Shown: positions 1 to 7,906, counted from the stretch's first letter. The stretch: DNA of 10,872 nucleotides from Roseitalea sp964606055 (GCA_964606055.1 CAZSFA010000099.1:1-10872); one strand, 5' to 3'. Notes: generated by a model not told the origin, from the sequence alone. Made by a program: numbers and translations.

Positions 1-2
1 AT

Positions 3-3000
3 GTGAGCGAGGCGTCGCGCACGCTGACGACCGAGTTCGATGCGCGCATGGCCGGTCTGGAAAACACGCTCGACAAACGCGGCGGACACCTGCTTGAGGA
101 GTTCGAGACGCGGATTTCGGCGGTCAATACCGGAACCGAACGGCTCAATGCGGCGCTCGACACGCGTTCGCGGCAGCTCAACGAAACGCTGGTCGAGCGC
201 ACGCGCGCCATTGCGCAGACGCTTTCGGGCGGCGTCAGCTCGATCATCGAATCGGCGGAGGAGGCCCGCTACGGCGTGGCCCGCCAGACCGGCGAGATCC
301 AGGCGGCCCTCGCCAAGACGCTGGACGAGCGCTCCGCGAGCTTTGCGACGTCGCTCAACGCGGTCGCCGACCGTATGGGCGGTGAAATCGACGCCAAGAC
401 CGGCGATCTGGCCGAGCGGTTCCGTTCGGCCACCGAGCGCAGCGTCGAGCGCCTGACGGCCGATGCCGATCAGTTCTCCAAGCGTTTCGACGAGAAGACC
501 GAGGCGGTCTACAACGCGGCCTATCACAACACGCAGAAGCTGACGTCCGCGCTCGACGAGCAGGCGGAGGCCATGGAGCGCCGTTCGGCCGAGATGGCGG
601 CAAAGGTCGCAACGGTCGGCAACGCGACAACCGAGCGCGTCAACGAGAATGCCGATGCGTTCCTGCGCCGGCTCGATGAGAAGACCATCGCGCTCTACGG
701 CGCGGTGACCGCGACGACCGAACGCCTGACCGGTGCGCTCAACGCGCCTGCGGCTGACCTCGAGACCAAGGGCGAGATCCTCGCGCAGCGTCTTGCGGCG
801 GTCTCCAACGAGATCACCGAAACGGTGAAGGTACGCACCAACGCGGCCATGGAGACGATGCGCGATTCGACGCTGTCGATGGAGCAGTCGTTCACCAACC
901 ACTCCAACGTGATCGACGAGCGCACCTCGACGATGCAGGAAGCCCTGTCGATGGGCATCGAGAACGTCCGTCGCGTGCTGGAAGACAGCGCCGGCCAACT
1001 GGCCGCATCGCTGCGCGAGCGCGTCATGGAGACCCACCGTGCGATCAAGGAAGAGACCGATCGCGTTGCCGAGTTCGGGGCCGAACAGAACACCCAGCTC
1101 AGCGAAACGCTGGGCGGCGTCCTGATCGAGCACCAGCGCCGGCTGGCCGAGGACATCAACACCTACGATCAGCGGTTGGGCGAGCACACCGGGTCGATCC
1201 GCAGCCTGTTGGACGAGGTGGCCGCGCCGCTCATCGACCGCCTCGGCGCCGATGGCGAACGTGTCACGCAGGCGTTCGCCGATGTTGCGCGCACTGCGAC
1301 CGAGCAGCTGAGCGCGGACAGCGCGCAGATCGCCGAACGGCTCGACGAGGTGGCGCGTGCCGCCACCGAAAAGCTCAGCGGCGACAGCATGCAGATCACC
1401 GACGCCTTCAGCGAAGCTGCCCAGCGGACCACCGAACGGCTCGGCGAGGACAGCGTCCAGATCGCGGACCGCCTGACGGAAATCGCGCAGGCCGCTTTGG
1501 AAAAGCTTGGCGCGGACTCCACGCAGGTGACCGATGCCTTTGGCGATGCGGCCCAGCGGACGACCGAGCGCCTTGGCGCCGACAGCGCGCAGATGGCCGA
1601 GAACCTGACGCAGATCGTGCAGTCTGCGCTCGACAAGCTGGGTTCGGACTCGGCCCAGGTGACCGACGCGTTCAGCGATGCCGCAGAGCGCACCACCCAA
1701 CGGCTCGGCACCGACAGCGCGCGCATTGCCGCGCAGATCGCCCAGTCGGCCCAGGAGGCGGTCGATCGGCTCAACACCGATGGCGTGTCGGTCTCCGAGC
1801 GGCTGGCCGAGATCGCCAATGCCGCAACCGAGCGCCTGACCAACGATGGCAGCCAACTGGTCGAACTGATCGGCGAGACGACGTTCAATGCCACCGAACG
1901 GCTCGGCAACGACAGCGCCCAGGTCGCCACGATGCTTAACGAGGTCGCGCAGGCGGCGACCGAACGGCTGGGCAGCGAAGGCGCCGAGATCGCCTCCATG
2001 CTCAAGACCGTCGCCGATGCGGCCACGTCGCAATTGCGCGAAGGCAATGAAGAGGTTCTGGGCGAGTTGACCTCGCAGACCGACAAGACGGTCAACGCGG
2101 TCAACGACAACGCCAACAACTTCCTGCGTCGGCTGGAACAGCGCACCGCCGCGCTGCACGGCGCGGTGATGGCAACGACAGAACAGCTGTCGAGCGCGCT
2201 GGACGTGCCCGGCGCCGATCTTGACGCCAAGGCCGAGGCGCTCGCCCAGCACATGAGTGCCGTGTCCGGCGACATCGCCGCCGCCGTCGAGGAACGGGCC
2301 AGCCAGACCGTCGAGCAGTTGCGTGCGTCCACCGCCGCCGTCGAGCAGTCCATCATGGAGCATGCCGGCATCATCGACGAGCGCACCAACACGATGCAGA
2401 ACGCCCTTTCTGTCGGCATTGACCATGTGCGCCGGGTGCTGGAAGAGAGCGCCGGTCAACTGGCGGGCGTGCTGCGCGAGCGCGTCGCCGAGACCCGCGA
2501 GGCGATCAAGGACGAGACGGCGCGCGTGGCCGCGCTCGGTGCCGAACAGGGCGAGAGCCTGTCCGCGCGGCTCAACGAGATCCTGTCGCGGCACCAGGCC
2601 GCTCTCAGCGACGACGTTGCACGCTACGACCGGCAGATCGCCGATCACGCATCGACGATCCAGGAAGCCCTCGAGAAGACGGCCGCGCCGCTGGTCGAAC
2701 GTCTGGGCAGCGATGGCGCCAACATCGCCGCGCAGCTGGAGGAGGCAACGCAGGCCGCAACCGAGCGGCTGCGCAGCGAGAACGAGGCGCTTGTCAGTGC
2801 GCTCGCCAACCAGACGGTCAACACGATCTCGGCCGTCGAGACCATGCAGGGCAATCTCAGCGAGCGTGTCGAGGACCTGCTCGGCCGGCTGCAATCGTCC
2901 AACGGCGAGTTGGGCCAGTTGATCGAGGCTGCCAGCGGCAATCTGGGCAAGCTGGAGGGCGAACTGGGCGACCAGACCCGAAGCCTTGAGAACCGGATCG

Positions 3001-4205
3001 GCAAGATCGCCGAGAACCTTGGCACCACCGTCTCGCTTCTGGGCACCAACGCCGACAAGCTGGACTATGTGTCGAACCGGACCCTGACCGATGTCGATGC
3101 GATCGCCAACCGCTTCAACGAGCACTCCAAGGTGCTGGAATCGGCGTCCGACCTTCTGACCAAGGCGCAGGGCAATCTCGACAACAAGCTGGACGACCGC
3201 GGCAAGGCACTCGAAAAGCTGTCGACCGGCCTGGTGGCCAAGTCCGACGAGATCGGCAAGCTTCTGGGATCGCTCGAAGAGGTCATCTCCCGCTCGCTGG
3301 GCACCGCCGGCCGGACCGCCAAGGAATCGACCGAGCGTATGTCGAACGAGTTGCGCAAGACCGCCGATGGCGCCATGCAGCAGTTCTCCAAGGCGACCGA
3401 CGAAATGCGGCGCGCCTCGGCCGACATCCGAAACGAGCTGGAAGCGACCCGCAAGGAGGTCAAGCGCGGCGTTCTGGAACTGCCCGAGGAAACCCGCGAA
3501 AGCGCCAATGCGATGCGCCGTGCGGTGACCGAGCAGATCAACGCGCTCAAGGAACTGTCACGCATCGTCGACGAGTCAGGGCGGGCGTTCGACAGGGGAG
3601 ACCGATTGCGCTCAAAAAAGCCGCAAGTCCGGGCGGATAATGGCGGCGTTGCCGCATCGTCCGGACAGGCCGCAACCGTGGCAGCCGTGAAACCGGCCGC
3701 TGCGCCGGCCCTGCGCGGCCCGGTGGCCGAAAGCGGCAAAGCACGGCCCACGGCCAATGCGGCGCCGGCGAGCGATCAGCCTTCGGGCGGCTGGGTGCGC
3801 GATCTTTTGCGGCGTGCGTCGAGCGATGACGAGCCGGCGTCCAACGGCCGTGCGGCATCGGCGGGCGGCCAGTCGCTCAACTCGCTGACCGTCGAGATCA
3901 CGCAGGCAATCGAGCCCGATGCGGCGGTTCGGGCCTGGGAGCGGCACCGCCGCGGCGAGCGGGGCGTGTTCTCGCGCGGTCTTTATTCGGCCGCCGGCAA
4001 GCGCACGTTCGATGGCATCAAGTCGCGCTATGATGCGGATGCAGCGTTCCGAACGTCCGTCGATCGCTACGTCAGCGATTTCGAGCGGCTGCTCGGCGAT
4101 GTCGAGCGCACCGATCGCGACGGCCAGACGGCGCTCAACTATCTGTCGTCGGACACCGGGCGCGTCTACACGATGCTCGCCCATGCGAGCGGGCACTTGG
4201 GCTGA
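3..4205 (+). CDS. gpr: Growth pole ring protein GPR/RgsE-like giant coiled-coil protein, C-terminal 1400 residues (5' end outside window)
   Basis: The frame is open from the window edge to a TGA at 4203-4205. The GTG at position 3 is probably internal, because family members exceed 2000 residues and have a membrane segment near the N-terminus that is absent here. Residues 1-1195 are almost entirely helical, rich in Ala, Glu, Arg, Thr and Gln, without Pro-rich breaks. A module at 213-412 recurs at 700-899, and residues 413-676 are twelve 22-residue repeats of the form R-L-G-x-D-S-x-Q. Such 11/22-residue periodicity gives apolipoprotein-like matches in databases, as reported for GPR. Residues about 1196-1290 form an Ala/Pro/Gly/Ser linker containing a short amphipathic piece (GGWVRDLLRR, 1262-1271). 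Residues 1291-1400 look like a compact helical domain. Known for the family: Agrobacterium GPR forms a ring at the growing pole and is needed for polar growth and rod shape; RgsE is the Sinorhizobium counterpart. The assignment rests on architecture, size and proximity to cckA, not on an alignment. A different large coiled-coil protein (often labelled kinesin-like) is the alternative name. Confidence 0.82.
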   Translation: MSEASRTLTTEFDARMAGLENTLDKRGGHLLEEFETRISAVNTGTERLNAALDTRSRQLNETLVERTRAIAQTLSGGVSSIIESAEEARYGVARQTGEIQAALAKTLDERSASFATSLNAVADRMGGEIDAKTGDLAERFRSATERSVERLTADADQFSKRFDEKTEAVYNAAYHNTQKLTSALDEQAEAMERRSAEMAAKVATVGNATTERVNENADAFLRRLDEKTIALYGAVTATTERLTGALNAPAADLETKGEILAQRLAAVSNEITETVKVRTNAAMETMRDSTLSMEQSFTNHSNVIDERTSTMQEALSMGIENVRRVLEDSAGQLAASLRERVMETHRAIKEETDRVAEFGAEQNTQLSETLGGVLIEHQRRLAEDINTYDQRLGEHTGSIRSLLDEVAAPLIDRLGADGERVTQAFADVARTATEQLSADSAQIAERLDEVARAATEKLSGDSMQITDAFSEAAQRTTERLGEDSVQIADRLTEIAQAALEKLGADSTQVTDAFGDAAQRTTERLGADSAQMAENLTQIVQSALDKLGSDSAQVTDAFSDAAERTTQRLGTDSARIAAQIAQSAQEAVDRLNTDGVSVSERLAEIANAATERLTNDGSQLVELIGETTFNATERLGNDSAQVATMLNEVAQAATERLGSEGAEIASMLKTVADAATSQLREGNEEVLGELTSQTDKTVNAVNDNANNFLRRLEQRTAALHGAVMATTEQLSSALDVPGADLDAKAEALAQHMSAVSGDIAAAVEERASQTVEQLRASTAAVEQSIMEHAGIIDERTNTMQNALSVGIDHVRRVLEESAGQLAGVLRERVAETREAIKDETARVAALGAEQGESLSARLNEILSRHQAALSDDVARYDRQIADHASTIQEALEKTAAPLVERLGSDGANIAAQLEEATQAATERLRSENEALVSALANQTVNTISAVETMQGNLSERVEDLLGRLQSSNGELGQLIEAASGNLGKLEGELGDQTRSLENRIGKIAENLGTTVSLLGTNADKLDYVSNRTLTDVDAIANRFNEHSKVLESASDLLTKAQGNLDNKLDDRGKALEKLSTGLVAKSDEIGKLLGSLEEVISRSLGTAGRTAKESTERMSNELRKTADGAMQQFSKATDEMRRASADIRNELEATRKEVKRGVLELPEETRESANAMRRAVTEQINALKELSRIVDESGRAFDRGDRLRSKKPQVRADNGGVAASSGQAATVAAVKPAAAPALRGPVAESGKARPTANAAPASDQPSGGWVRDLLRRASSDDEPASNGRAASAGGQSLNSLTVEITQAIEPDAAVRAWERHRRGERGVFSRGLYSAAGKRTFDGIKSRYDADAAFRTSVDRYVSDFERLLGDVERTDRDGQTALNYLSSDTGRVYTMLAHASGHLG
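639..1238 (+). repeat. Module A, first copy, inside the GPR-like gene
   Basis: This covers residues 213-412 of the coiled-coil protein. It aligns without gaps to residues 700-899 at a constant offset of 487 residues (1461 bp). Anchors are VNENADAFLRRL (213) with VNDNANNFLRRL (700), IDERTSTMQ (304) with IDERTNTMQ (791), and VRRVLEDSAGQL (322) with VRRVLEESAGQL (809). In a 59-residue stretch starting at 304 I count 44 identities. A partial third copy of the module head lies just before it, at about residues 155-207, offset by 62 residues (RFDEKTEAVY against RLDEKTIALY). Confidence 0.9.
1239..2030 (+). repeat. Twelve tandem 22-residue (66-bp) repeats in the GPR-like gene
   Basis: Residues 413-676 divide into exactly twelve 22-residue units starting at 413, 435, 457, 479, 501, 523, 545, 567, 589, 611, 633 and 655, with no insertion or deletion. 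A degenerate thirteenth starts at 677. Each begins with R/K/Q-L, has D/E-S/G at positions 5-6 and ends around T-E or L-E/D. Large hydrophobic residues at positions 2, 9 and 13 and small ones at 16, 17 and 20 give an 11-residue spacing (2/13 and 9/20), which suggests hendecad-type helical packing. Units 3-8 (1371-1766) form a higher-order repeat of 44 residues in which odd units read V/I-T-D-A-F and even units do not. Confidence 0.9.
2100..2699 (+). repeat. Module A, second copy, inside the GPR-like gene
   Basis: This covers residues 700-899 and is the partner of the module at 213-412. Both copies run straight into the 22-residue repeat type (RLGADGERV at 413, RLGSDGANI at 900). After the first copy there are twelve such units; after the second there is one good unit and one weak one before the sequence changes character. 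The order is therefore module, long repeat array, module, short repeat array. Confidence 0.9.
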
Positions 4206-4225
4206 AGCCCAAATGACACCGGTTC

Positions 4226-4255
4226 GGCCGGAGGGAAGTTCCGCGCCCTCCGGCC
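4226..4255. terminator. GC-rich hairpin between convergent genes, probable terminator
   Basis: A perfect 10-bp inverted repeat, GGCCGGAGGG (4226-4235) and CCCTCCGGCC (4246-4255), encloses a 10-nt loop. It starts 20 bp after the GPR-like stop codon and ends 34 bp before the stop codon of the opposing gene, so it could serve either transcript. No T-run follows on either strand, so it may not be a classical intrinsic terminator; it could act with Rho or protect 3' ends. Confidence 0.5.
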
Positions 4256-4289
4256 CGACGGGTCTCCGATCAAACGGGACACGCGTCCA

Positions 4290-5978
4290 TCATCGGCAGC
4301 GCTCGAGCGCTTGGACCGTTGTCGTGATCATCGAGAGCAGCCGTTTGTCCGTGATGTCGGACAAGTCGACACTCAACTGATCGGAAAGCGTGGCGACGGC
4401 GGCGCGCTGAAGCCGCCTTGCTTCCTTGTTCAGTGCGCCTTTTTCTTCTCGCCATTCGCCCGGCTGAATCCAGCTTTCGGGCCACATCTCCCTTGGCAAC
4501 ACCTGCTGCGCGACCTTGCCCCAGATCTTGCGCCAGCCGGGAACGCCGGGGTTGACCGGAATATGGGACGTCGCATCGAGGTACGGGCCGTAGAAGTCGG
4601 ATTTGGCGCGTTCGGGCATGGTCGGACGCCGCATCTTGAACCCCAGTTCCAGGGCACGTTGCGTCATGAAAGGCTCGTAGACGGGATAGGCCCGCCGAGC
4701 GGACTCAAAGTGACCCTTGGCGCCCGCGCGTGTTGCGGGAAGCAGCCTTCGCATCGGTGTCGCGTGCTGAGGGTCCATTCCAATTTGCCGCTCCGCGGCA
4801 CGCCATCTCTCCGCAATCGACTGCCGGTCATCCTCGCCGAACCGCAGGTAGACGCGGTCGGCCGCCCAAAACGGGGAGGACGAATCGAGCGCACCGGATC
4901 GCATTGCCATGGCGCGCCGGTCGCTGAACGTGTCACGCCCTACCAGAATTGGGTCGGCCATGAAGCCGCTGAGGAGGACTTTGGGATGCGCGAGTTCGCC
5001 CAACGCACTTGGCGTGAAATGCGCATCGCGCAAACACACGTTCGTTCCGATCTCGGGATGACCGTCCATCAGGATCGCCGAGTAATGATCGCGTACACGC
5101 TCGATCTGCGTCAGCGGCACGTCAAGCGTCCGGGCCACCTGTCTGGCAATCAGGCGGTTCAGATTTGGACCCGACGAGATGTTGATCGCCTCCACGTCCA
5201 GAAGGCGGTCCCTGTGGATCATCGAAAGCAGGAACCTGCTGTCGAGGCCGGCGCTCAGCGTGATCGTGCCGGTCGTTGAAACCTGGTCGCCGATCATGCG
5301 GAACGTGTCGGCGACGATGTCCTGCAGCCTTTCGGCCCAATGGCCCTGACTGGGCTCATCTTCCGGATGCGGCGCCTGCCACCATCGCGTCGATTGCATC
5401 GGGCGCGATTGGTCCAGAACCGTCGTCGATCCGGGCGGCAGTTCGCGTATGGTCGTGTAGAGCGTGTGCGGAAAGGTGATCTGCCGCGTACACAGGCGTT
5501 CGACGGCCGAAAGCCGGTCAAACGAACTCGGAACAACCATGGCGACAAGGTCCGGGCTGCTACCAAATGCAAACGAGCGTCCCACTTGTCCCAGATAGAC
5601 CGGGATGCTGCCCAGAGCATCTGTACGGATTTCGATCGTACCGGTTGTCTTGCAGATTCCGATCAGCGCACAGGGATGGTTCGTGCGCGTGTCCATGTGT
5701 CCCGATTTCCAGATGCGCGCGATCGCCGCTGTTCTGGATGATGGCTCGTCAGGGACATCCGGTTTTGCTCCGCACAGCGGGTCACCCGAAACGATGGTGA
5801 TGCGTTCATCGCCATCATGGGGCGCGAGCGACTGATACTGCGAGCCGGTGGAAACGAAACAGCCCCAGCGGCCTTCAAGCTCGTAGACCCTTTGCGAGGG
5901 GTAGGATCGCGCAAACCGGCCGATAATGGCGCGAAGGCGACCGACATCGCCTCGGTCGCGCGAGTAGAGAAAATCCAT
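4290..5978 (-). CDS. Asparagine-synthetase-like protein (PP-loop amidotransferase homologue) lacking the N-terminal nucleophile Cys
   Basis: This is a 562-residue protein. The ATP-binding PP-loop is seen as TITLSAGLDSRF (SAGLDS at 242-247), matching the SGGxDS signature of asparagine synthetase B. Around 334-342, VLLSGFMAD sits where AsnB has LSGDGGDE, so that motif is largely degenerate. EPFMTQRALELGFKMR (435-450) corresponds to the AsnB segment near its conserved PFLD. In the N-terminal half, RTDALGSIPVYL (118-129) resembles the AsnB segment RDxxGxxPLYY, so a remnant of the glutaminase domain is present. However, the protein starts M-D-F, not M-C-G, so it cannot release ammonia from glutamine in the usual way. 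The frame is open further upstream but I find no start codon or MCG there. No clear Shine-Dalgarno precedes the ATG. Known relatives use ATP to adenylate a carboxylate and form an amide; the substrate here is unknown. It has no biosynthetic partner in the window. Hand counts of two 60-base lines gave 55% and 60% GC, against 72% and 62% for lines in gpr and cckA. Confidence 0.85.
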   Translation of the reverse strand: MDFLYSRDRGDVGRLRAIIGRFARSYPSQRVYELEGRWGCFVSTGSQYQSLAPHDGDERITIVSGDPLCGAKPDVPDEPSSRTAAIARIWKSGHMDTRTNHPCALIGICKTTGTIEIRTDALGSIPVYLGQVGRSFAFGSSPDLVAMVVPSSFDRLSAVERLCTRQITFPHTLYTTIRELPPGSTTVLDQSRPMQSTRWWQAPHPEDEPSQGHWAERLQDIVADTFRMIGDQVSTTGTITLSAGLDSRFLLSMIHRDRLLDVEAINISSGPNLNRLIARQVARTLDVPLTQIERVRDHYSAILMDGHPEIGTNVCLRDAHFTPSALGELAHPKVLLSGFMADPILVGRDTFSDRRAMAMRSGALDSSSPFWAADRVYLRFGEDDRQSIAERWRAAERQIGMDPQHATPMRRLLPATRAGAKGHFESARRAYPVYEPFMTQRALELGFKMRRPTMPERAKSDFYGPYLDATSHIPVNPGVPGWRKIWGKVAQQVLPREMWPESWIQPGEWREEKGALNKEARRLQRAAVATLSDQLSVDLSDITDKRLLSMITTTVQALERCR

Positions 5979-5999
5979 GTGCGAAAAGAAGGCCTGCTG

Positions 6000-6013
6000 T
6001 CGTGACGTCGTGA
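6000..6013. repeat. Short direct repeat TCGTGA-CG-TCGTGA
   Basis: Two identical hexamers (6000-6005 and 6008-6013) separated by CG lie 22-35 bp upstream of the ATG at 5978 on the minus strand. The position would fit an operator or leader element, but six-base repeats also arise by chance. Confidence 0.25.
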
Positions 6014-6039
6014 ATGAACGGGTGTGTTGGCAATGACTG

Positions 6040-6099
6040 AAAAAAAAGTGCGCCGATCTGTGGATGCGCCGGAACGGAATTGTCAGAAGGCACGCATCC
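6040..6099 (-). terminator. Possible weak terminator: inverted repeat followed by T8 on the minus strand
   Basis: Arms GGATGCG (6062-6068) and CGCATCC (6093-6099) form a 7-bp stem with a 24-nt loop. On the minus strand a run of eight T (6040-6047) follows, but 14 nt after the stem, which is too far for a canonical Rho-independent terminator. It lies about 135 bp past the FliO-like stop codon, so it could end that transcript. Confidence 0.25.
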
Positions 6100-6233
6100 T
6101 TTCCAAATGGACCGTTTCGCGCATTTGGTTGGTTGCCACATCAGCGCCGGGCGGTCCACTCGACGGGGCCAGTTCGGCGGGCTGCCACTGGGCCATGTTC
6201 GAGCGGAGCCGCACGGTCGCGCGAAGCGGGATG

Positions 6234-7772
6234 CTACTTCTGCGCGCGGGTGGCGCTGACGAGCTGGTCCAGCAATCGTTCCATTTCGGACTTCAGGTCG
6301 TCGGCCTTGTCTGCGGCGGACGGCTCCTGCGACGTCGTGCCGGCTTCGACGTGATCCTGCGCGGCCTCGTCCTCGTTCGGGTTGTCCGCTGGAGGCTCAT
6401 CCGATGATCCGTGCGCGGGGAGCTGATCCGCCACCGCGATTGGCTCGGCGGTCGTTGCCGGCTCGGCGCCGATCCACTCGCCGGCGGTCGAGCGCAGTTC
6501 GGCAAATGGCGCCAGCGGCGTGACGTTGGACGCGGGCGGTTGATCCAACTCCGTGCCTGCCGCGTCTGTTTCGGCCGCCGCGCCGGGCGCCTCATTGCGC
6601 GTCCGTTCGGTCGGCGCGATCGGCAAGGCAGCGGGCGGCGCGGGCTCGGGTCGTGGTTCAGCGAAGCGATCGAGGTCCCCCGGCGTTCCATTGACGTCCG
6701 AACCTGTCCCGGCTTCGTCCGCCGACACCGGCAATTCCGGTTCGGCCTCATCGCCAGCCAGCGGTCCGACAGGCCGGTGGTCGATGTCCGAGGGCGCCGG
6801 CGTTTCGACGCCGGCGATGTCGATGTTGGCCGGCATCGGGGCCTGATCCTGCTTCAGCGGCAGAGACATGGTCTCGCCGACGCCTTTGAGGACGCTCGAT
6901 ATCTCGGCCATCATCTCGTCGGTGCTGGCGAGTGCCCGTACTTCTTCGGCACTCATGGCCCCGTCGGGTGACGCATTTGGCGCAGTGCCGGCCAATGCCG
7001 GGTCGGCTGCATGGGCCGACGGCAATTCGTCAAGCGGCACAGGGTCCCGCTCGCCTTCCGTGACTGGTGTGGCCCGCGTGGCGGACTGCGGATCGCCATC
7101 GCCCATGCCGCCATGGCCGTTTGCCGTGGCCGAACCCGCCTGCGCGACCGGTGGCCGTTCGGCGGGAGGTGTGTGCGGCGCCAGTTCCCGGGAGGCCGCG
7201 CTGGCGGCCAATGGCGCCGCGGTGGCAGCCGGCGGCATTGCCGTGTCCACCGGGCTTTCATGGCCATCGGCGCCGGCTTGCGATGGCGCGCCGGCCGGTT
7301 GCAGCGCGGCTGCGGCCACGGCCGGTGTGGGTGCGACCTCGGGCCGCTCCGGTGCCGGAACGGGCGTCGGCGACGGCGTCGCCGGCACCGCATCGGCGGA
7401 GGGTTTGGGCTGCTGGCGCTTGCCGCGCGACCGCTGGGCGCGCCGCATGGTGGCCTGCTCGGCTTCCTCGATCGCGGCCGATGCGTCTATGTTCTGCTCG
7501 ATGACCAGATCGTTGGTGCCGCCGATCAGGATCAGGTGCTCGACGCCGTCGCGCCGGACCAGCACCAGCCGCCGCCGGTTGTCGACCGCCGTCGCGTCCA
7601 TCACCGCAAGGCGCGGGCGGCGATTGCGGCCCACCGACATGAAAAGGCCGCTGCGCGAGCGGCGCAACTGGACGAACACGATCACCGCCAGCAATGCGGC
7701 CAGCAGCAGCAACATGCCCCATGCCGCGGGCGCAGTGGCGCCGTTGGTGAACAATCCGGTCAGCCAGGTCAT
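6234..7772 (-). CDS. FliO-domain membrane protein with a long disordered Ala/Pro-rich tail
   Basis: This is a 512-residue protein. Residues about 16-35 are one hydrophobic membrane segment (WGMLLLLAALLAVIVFV) followed by positive residues, predicting a cytoplasmic C-terminal part. Residues about 54-95 match the FliO pattern: RLAVMDATAVDNRRRL, then VRRDGVEHLILIGG and a short strand DLVIEQNI. Known for FliO: a small membrane protein that helps assemble the FliP/FliQ/FliR flagellar export gate. From about 120 to 490 the sequence is Pro/Ala/Glu/Asp-rich and probably disordered, interrupted by a probable helix at 274-297 (SAEEVRALASTDEMMAEI). It ends in an amphipathic helix (DDLKSEMERLLDQLV, 491-505). 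A typical FliO is far shorter. No flagellar gene is nearby. The ATG at 7772 is supported by GGAGG five bases upstream. It is transcribed away from cckA across 134 bp. A role in flagellar export is possible but not shown by the context, so I give no gene symbol. Confidence 0.85.
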   Translation of the reverse strand: MTWLTGLFTNGATAPAAWGMLLLLAALLAVIVFVQLRRSRSGLFMSVGRNRRPRLAVMDATAVDNRRRLVLVRRDGVEHLILIGGTNDLVIEQNIDASAAIEEAEQATMRRAQRSRGKRQQPKPSADAVPATPSPTPVPAPERPEVAPTPAVAAAALQPAGAPSQAGADGHESPVDTAMPPAATAAPLAASAASRELAPHTPPAERPPVAQAGSATANGHGGMGDGDPQSATRATPVTEGERDPVPLDELPSAHAADPALAGTAPNASPDGAMSAEEVRALASTDEMMAEISSVLKGVGETMSLPLKQDQAPMPANIDIAGVETPAPSDIDHRPVGPLAGDEAEPELPVSADEAGTGSDVNGTPGDLDRFAEPRPEPAPPAALPIAPTERTRNEAPGAAAETDAAGTELDQPPASNVTPLAPFAELRSTAGEWIGAEPATTAEPIAVADQLPAHGSSDEPPADNPNEDEAAQDHVEAGTTSQEPSAADKADDLKSEMERLLDQLVSATRAQK

Positions 7773-7906
7773 ACCGCCCTCCTACTCCCTGCTGTTGAAC
7801 TGCTAGCAACAACCCGCTGCCCGCACAAATTTCTGTTGGCGGGGTTTCGCCTTTATACCGATTATGATTCAACGATTCCGGGCGCTTCGAACTGGCAGAC
7901 AAAATT
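7773..7906. promoter_or_regulatory. Divergent promoter region between the FliO-like gene and cckA
   Basis: These 134 bp separate two divergent starts and include an AT-rich patch (about 7826-7870) in otherwise GC-rich DNA. A plausible plus-strand promoter for cckA is TTGGCG (7836-7841), an 18-bp spacer and GATTAT (7860-7865), each box matching four of six sigma-70 consensus bases. I searched for TTAA-N7-TTAA, the CtrA full site, and found none. The minus-strand promoter is not clear. Confidence 0.45.
7778..7782 (-). promoter_or_regulatory. Ribosome binding site of the FliO-like gene
   Basis: On the minus strand GGAGG is followed by five bases (GCGGT) and the ATG at 7772-7770. This fixes the start of the FliO-like protein. 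Confidence 0.8.

Larger units (their letters stand above)
5979..6233. other. Non-coding gap upstream of the asparagine-synthetase-like gene
   Basis: These 255 bp separate two minus-strand genes. I see no convincing reading frame. On the minus strand it holds an inverted repeat followed by an eight-T run (listed separately) and, close to the start of the downstream gene, a short direct repeat. This suggests the asparagine-synthetase-like gene has its own promoter rather than sharing a transcript with the FliO-like gene, but I cannot identify -35/-10 boxes with confidence. Confidence 0.5.

Noticed and set aside
1239..2030. Regular 66-bp periodicity that might suggest a CRISPR or satellite array
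   Set aside because: The period is in the protein frame, the units are diverged at the DNA level, and there are no conserved repeats with unique spacers.
1169..2419. A 416-codon minus-strand frame opposite the coiled-coil gene
   Set aside because: It is Ser/Ala/Arg/Val-rich and periodic because it reads the complement of the 66-bp repeats. There is no ribosome binding site or recognisable motif.
7793..7811. Inverted repeat TGTTG/CAACA in the divergent promoter region, as an operator
   Set aside because: The arms are only 5 bp with a 9-nt spacer and do not match a site I know, so chance is an adequate explanation.
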